From positions 1 to 34,257 of the forward strand of contig CAYJBP010000013.1 of NCBI GenBank assembly GCA_964368605.1: a stretch of DNA of 34,257 nt, in the 5' to 3' direction. Source of the stretch: CAYJBP01 sp964368605 (lineage in GTDB: Bacteria > Bacillota > Dehalobacteriia > UBA4068). Made by a program: the position numbers and the translations under genes. The notes beneath the pieces were generated by a model, which saw only the letters and a list, made by a program, of their open reading frames with translations, searched no databases and was not told where the DNA came from. This document shows positions 31,766 through 34,257 of the stretch, in pieces (the stretch's first letter is position 1; every line of letters begins with the position of its first letter).

Positions 31766-32884
31766 ATGGCAGATAAAAGAGATTATTATGAGGTATTGGG
31801 CGTCAGTAAAGGCGCTACTACCGATGAAATAAAAAAGGCCTATAAAAAGCTGGCCAAAAAGTATCATCCCGATTTAAATCCAGATAGTAAAACAGCCGAG
31901 GATAATTTTAAAGAAGTTAATGAGGCTTTTGAGGTATTATCGGATGATAATAACCGGGCACGTTATGATCAGTTTGGCCATAATGACCCGGGCATGAGCG
32001 GTGCAGGCGGCTATGGCGGCCAAGGTTTTGGCGGATTTGGTTCGATGAGCGATATTTTCGAGAACTTTTTCGGTGGTGGTTTTGGTGCGCAACCAAGCGA
32101 TCCATCGGCGCCACGCCAAGGCAATGATATGCGTCATGATATTACGGTAACATATGAAGAAGCCGTTTTAGGGGTAGATAAAGAAATTACCGTAAACCGC
32201 CTAGAAAACTGCACAAACTGCGGTGGTAGTGGTGCTAAACCGGGAACTAAACGTAATCGCTGCTCGCATTGCGGCGGTAGCGGTAAGGTAAAAACCACTC
32301 AAAACACGGCTTTTGGCCAATTCCAAACGGTGCGAGCCTGCCCAACCTGTAATGGCAATGGTTATACAATTAGCGATCCCTGCCCGGTATGCCAAGGCAC
32401 CGGCCGCAAGCGCAAAGAACGCAAATTAAATGTAAAGGTGCCGGTGGGTGTAGATAATGGCAGCCGCCTTAGGATGACAGGCGAAGGCGAAGGCGGTTTA
32501 AATGGTGGCCCACCCGGCGATTTATACATCTATGTGAATTTAAAGCCGCATAAGATTTTCCAGCGTCATGATAATCATGTATTATGCGAATTTAATTTGT
32601 CCTTTGTCGAGGCGGCATTAGGCGCAGAGGTAGAAGTACCTACCTTAGAGGGTAAAGTAAAATTAACCATCCCCGAGGGCACCCAAACCGGGGCTACCTT
32701 TAGATTAAGAGGTCGTGGTTTCCCTAGGATTAACGGTTATGGGCGAGGCGATCAGCATGTAAAGGTAAAGGTAGTTACGCCAACACGCCTAAGCTCTGAG
32801 CAAAAAGAATTATTCCGTCAGCTGGGCAATATCAGCCCTGCCGATGATGAAAAAAAAGGTTTCTTTAATAAAATATTTAAGTAA
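31766..32884 (+). CDS. dnaJ: Chaperone protein DnaJ (Hsp40)
   Basis: 372 aa, class I DnaJ. The J domain 1-70 has HPD at 34-36, needed to stimulate DnaK's ATPase. A Gly/Phe-rich linker follows (about 75-115). Four zinc-binding CxxCxGxG repeats lie at about 150-220 (CTNCGGSG, CSHCGGSG, CPTCNGNG, CPVCQGTG). The C-terminal peptide-binding domains include GDLYIYVNLKPHKIFQRHDNHV without interruption. Length is typical. A ribosome site AAAAAAGGA lies about 8 bases before the ATG. It is last in the operon, separated from dnaK by the 187-bp region holding the cloverleaf. Confidence 0.97.
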   Translation: MADKRDYYEVLGVSKGATTDEIKKAYKKLAKKYHPDLNPDSKTAEDNFKEVNEAFEVLSDDNNRARYDQFGHNDPGMSGAGGYGGQGFGGFGSMSDIFENFFGGGFGAQPSDPSAPRQGNDMRHDITVTYEEAVLGVDKEITVNRLENCTNCGGSGAKPGTKRNRCSHCGGSGKVKTTQNTAFGQFQTVRACPTCNGNGYTISDPCPVCQGTGRKRKERKLNVKVPVGVDNGSRLRMTGEGEGGLNGGPPGDLYIYVNLKPHKIFQRHDNHVLCEFNLSFVEAALGAEVEVPTLEGKVKLTIPEGTQTGATFRLRGRGFPRINGYGRGDQHVKVKVVTPTRLSSEQKELFRQLGNISPADDEKKGFFNKIFK

Positions 32885-32920
32885 AAAAAGGGGCTGTCGC
32901 ATTTGCGATAGCCCTTTTTT
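32885..32920 (+). terminator. Terminator of the dnaK operon
   Basis: GGGGCTGTCGC (32890-32900) pairs with GCGATAGCCCT (32905-32915), with wobbles at two positions, extended by the A-run and T-run on either side, loop ATTT. It starts directly after the dnaJ stop codon. Same stem core as the terminator at 18033. Confidence 0.85.
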
Positions 32921-32960
32921 ACATCCATGACGGTTATTGGTTTTTGGCTTGATATTGCTT

Positions 32961-33000
32961 TAAAAGGGTCTATCGCAAAAAGTTGCGATAGACCCTTTTA
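32961..33000 (-). terminator. Terminator of the small unknown gene
   Basis: A perfect 18-bp stem (32961-32978 with 32983-33000, core GGGTCTATCGCAA) and a 4-base loop, with A/T runs at both ends. It lies five bases after the stop of the 71-aa gene on the minus strand and also backs up the dnaJ terminator. Confidence 0.8.
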
Positions 33001-33005
33001 AATTA

Positions 33006-33221
33006 TCAGATAATCGATACTGATGATTGTTCAACTTTGATATCATTATCTTTAGTTATGCTAAGGCGAACTTTATTGCCTTTGCCATCTTCGGCGGTTA
33101 ATTTTTCCAATTTATAGTCACGGAAAAAGTCGGCTAAAGTGCTGTTTACAAATACTGTCCATTGTTTTTGCAAAGAAATCTCGGGATTTATGGCTTCGTC
33201 TAAAGTTTGGGGATTATTCAT
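33006..33221 (-). CDS. Small conserved-looking protein of unknown function
   Basis: 71 aa, no signal peptide or membrane segment, about neutral charge. The first half is helical in character (LDEAINPEISLQKQWTVFVN, STLADFFRDYKLEKL) and the second half has strand-like residues (KVRLSITKDNDIKVEQSSVSII). I do not recognise a family. It is supported as a gene by a consensus AGGAGG before the ATG and by a dedicated terminator immediately after the stop. It lies 76 bp downstream of the CPBP protease gene and may be cotranscribed with it. Confidence 0.6.
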   Translation of the reverse strand: MNNPQTLDEAINPEISLQKQWTVFVNSTLADFFRDYKLEKLTAEDGKGNKVRLSITKDNDIKVEQSSVSII

Positions 33222-33297
33222 CTTATGGCCTCCTAGTTGTTTTATTAGCTAATTAATTCGGCATAACGGTTCAAAAACCTTTTTAATTTATTGCTTG

Positions 33298-34245
33298 TTA
33301 TTGCATATTAAATATAATCATCAAACCAAGGCAAATAAGGTAAGCAATAGTGCCCTTATTTAAAATAGCAGCCCTAGTAATATTAAAGCCGGGCATAAAA
33401 CTGGCCTGCGCCGGTGCAAGCTTTTTATGGCGCAACTCTTTAACCCACCATATAATGGCGATAATAATACCGGCTAACATTAGCGGCGCTTGAATAAATA
33501 AATAGAGGGTAAGCAAATAACTATTGCCAATTACAGCAAATAGGATATAAGATGCCAAATTAGATACGGAATGCAAAATAACACCATAAATAAAATTACC
33601 GCTATAATACATTAAAAGACCGGTTAAAATGCCCATAGGCACGGTTGTAAGTAATTGGCCACTATTAACATGCATAAAAGAGAAAAGAATAGTACTAAAA
33701 ATTACAAAAGGTGTTGCCCCGTATTGATAAAGATGTGGATAAAGGCTACGTCTAATCACAAATTCCTCAATAAGCGGCGCAAAAATCACCAGGGAGAAAA
33801 AGGCCGTAAAAGGATCTCTGGCCACAGAGCCAATATAGCCATCATCGTTAATAGGCTGAGCGGAAGCTATCGAGATTATTGATGAAAAAATCATCATAAA
33901 AACCAGGACACTATTATTGATTAGGATAATTTTTAGCATAGACTTAAAGCCAACAGCCTTAGTTTGTGGCAAAGGCTGCTCAGGCTGCGGTGCTTTTTTA
34001 AGAATAAACTTCATAACCGGAATACCCGGTATATACATAAAAGCATAGACTAAAAATGTTCGTAATTCGCCGCTGATAGTTTCCTGCGGCATCGAAAAAT
34101 CAACAATGCCGGCAAAAAGTATACCTACCAGCATCAGCCCCAAAAGCCCTAAAGCACAGGTAGAAAAAGACTTTTTAACTTGCTTAATACCAACCGGCGG
34201 CGTAGGCGGATCGGACATAGAGTACGTTGCCGAATCATAGCCCAT
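33298..34245 (-). CDS. CPBP-family intramembrane metalloprotease, possibly 5' partial
   Basis: 315 aa from the first ATG in the window, about eight membrane segments. The three CPBP (CAAX protease/bacteriocin-processing; Abi) motifs are present: EEFVIR (E160, E161, R165), FSFMH (H192) and HSVSN (H225, N229), which together form the metal-dependent active site within the membrane. Substrates in bacteria are mostly unknown; roles include bacteriocin self-immunity and processing of membrane proteins. The frame stays open upstream to the window edge at 34257 and no good ribosome site precedes the ATG at 34245, so the true start may lie outside. Confidence 0.85.
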   Translation of the reverse strand: MGYDSATYSMSDPPTPPVGIKQVKKSFSTCALGLLGLMLVGILFAGIVDFSMPQETISGELRTFLVYAFMYIPGIPVMKFILKKAPQPEQPLPQTKAVGFKSMLKIILINNSVLVFMMIFSSIISIASAQPINDDGYIGSVARDPFTAFFSLVIFAPLIEEFVIRRSLYPHLYQYGATPFVIFSTILFSFMHVNSGQLLTTVPMGILTGLLMYYSGNFIYGVILHSVSNLASYILFAVIGNSYLLTLYLFIQAPLMLAGIIIAIIWWVKELRHKKLAPAQASFMPGFNITRAAILNKGTIAYLICLGLMIIFNMQ

Positions 34246-34257
34246 TTGCTGCCCATA

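Overview
The window looks like a scaffold from an anaerobic, moderately AT-rich member of the Bacillota (Clostridia-like). The pointers are a CIRCE/HrcA-controlled hrcA-grpE-dnaK-dnaJ operon, a secreted copper-amine-oxidase-domain/GH18 protein, LAAC-type lipoproteins, strong AGGAGG ribosome sites, sigma-A-like promoters and many hairpin/T-tract terminators. A run of exactly 100 N at 25566-25665 shows this is a gapped draft scaffold. I saw no tRNA, rRNA, CRISPR array, transposase or phage gene.

Layout. 1-8463 (minus strand): htpG behind a clear promoter, then a tight series argH, a double NTF2/SnoaL-like protein, leuS and a secreted GH18-like protein. 8507-11875 (minus): two lipoprotein genes ending in a strong terminator. 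11942-17990 (plus): a response regulator/histidine kinase pair, an AraC-family regulator, and two translationally coupled paralogous membrane GGDEF proteins. 18033-27543 (minus): the accessory part. In transcription order it has a BCCT-type transporter, the sequence gap, a full-length histidine-ammonia-lyase-like protein, the three subunits of a molybdenum hydroxylase of the xanthine dehydrogenase family, and two short lyase-like proteins that look like complementary parts of one heteromeric enzyme. 27861-32920 (plus): the heat-shock operon, with a perfectly tiled cloverleaf of inverted repeats between dnaK and dnaJ. 32961-34257 (minus): a small unknown protein and a CPBP membrane protease that may run past the window edge.

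Main hypothesis. All three lyase-family proteins lack the Ala-Ser-Gly triad that matures into the MIO cofactor of histidine and phenylalanine ammonia-lyases. Ergothionase, which eliminates trimethylamine from ergothioneine, is a known family member that works without MIO. BCCT transporters carry quaternary-ammonium betaines, so the set could import a betaine such as ergothioneine or hercynine, eliminate trimethylamine, and oxidise the resulting ring-acrylate with the molybdenum enzyme. The two short lyase-like genes divide the family's active-site residues between them and are the most novel item. The substrate is an inference, and the transporter's adjacency depends on the scaffold join across the N gap.
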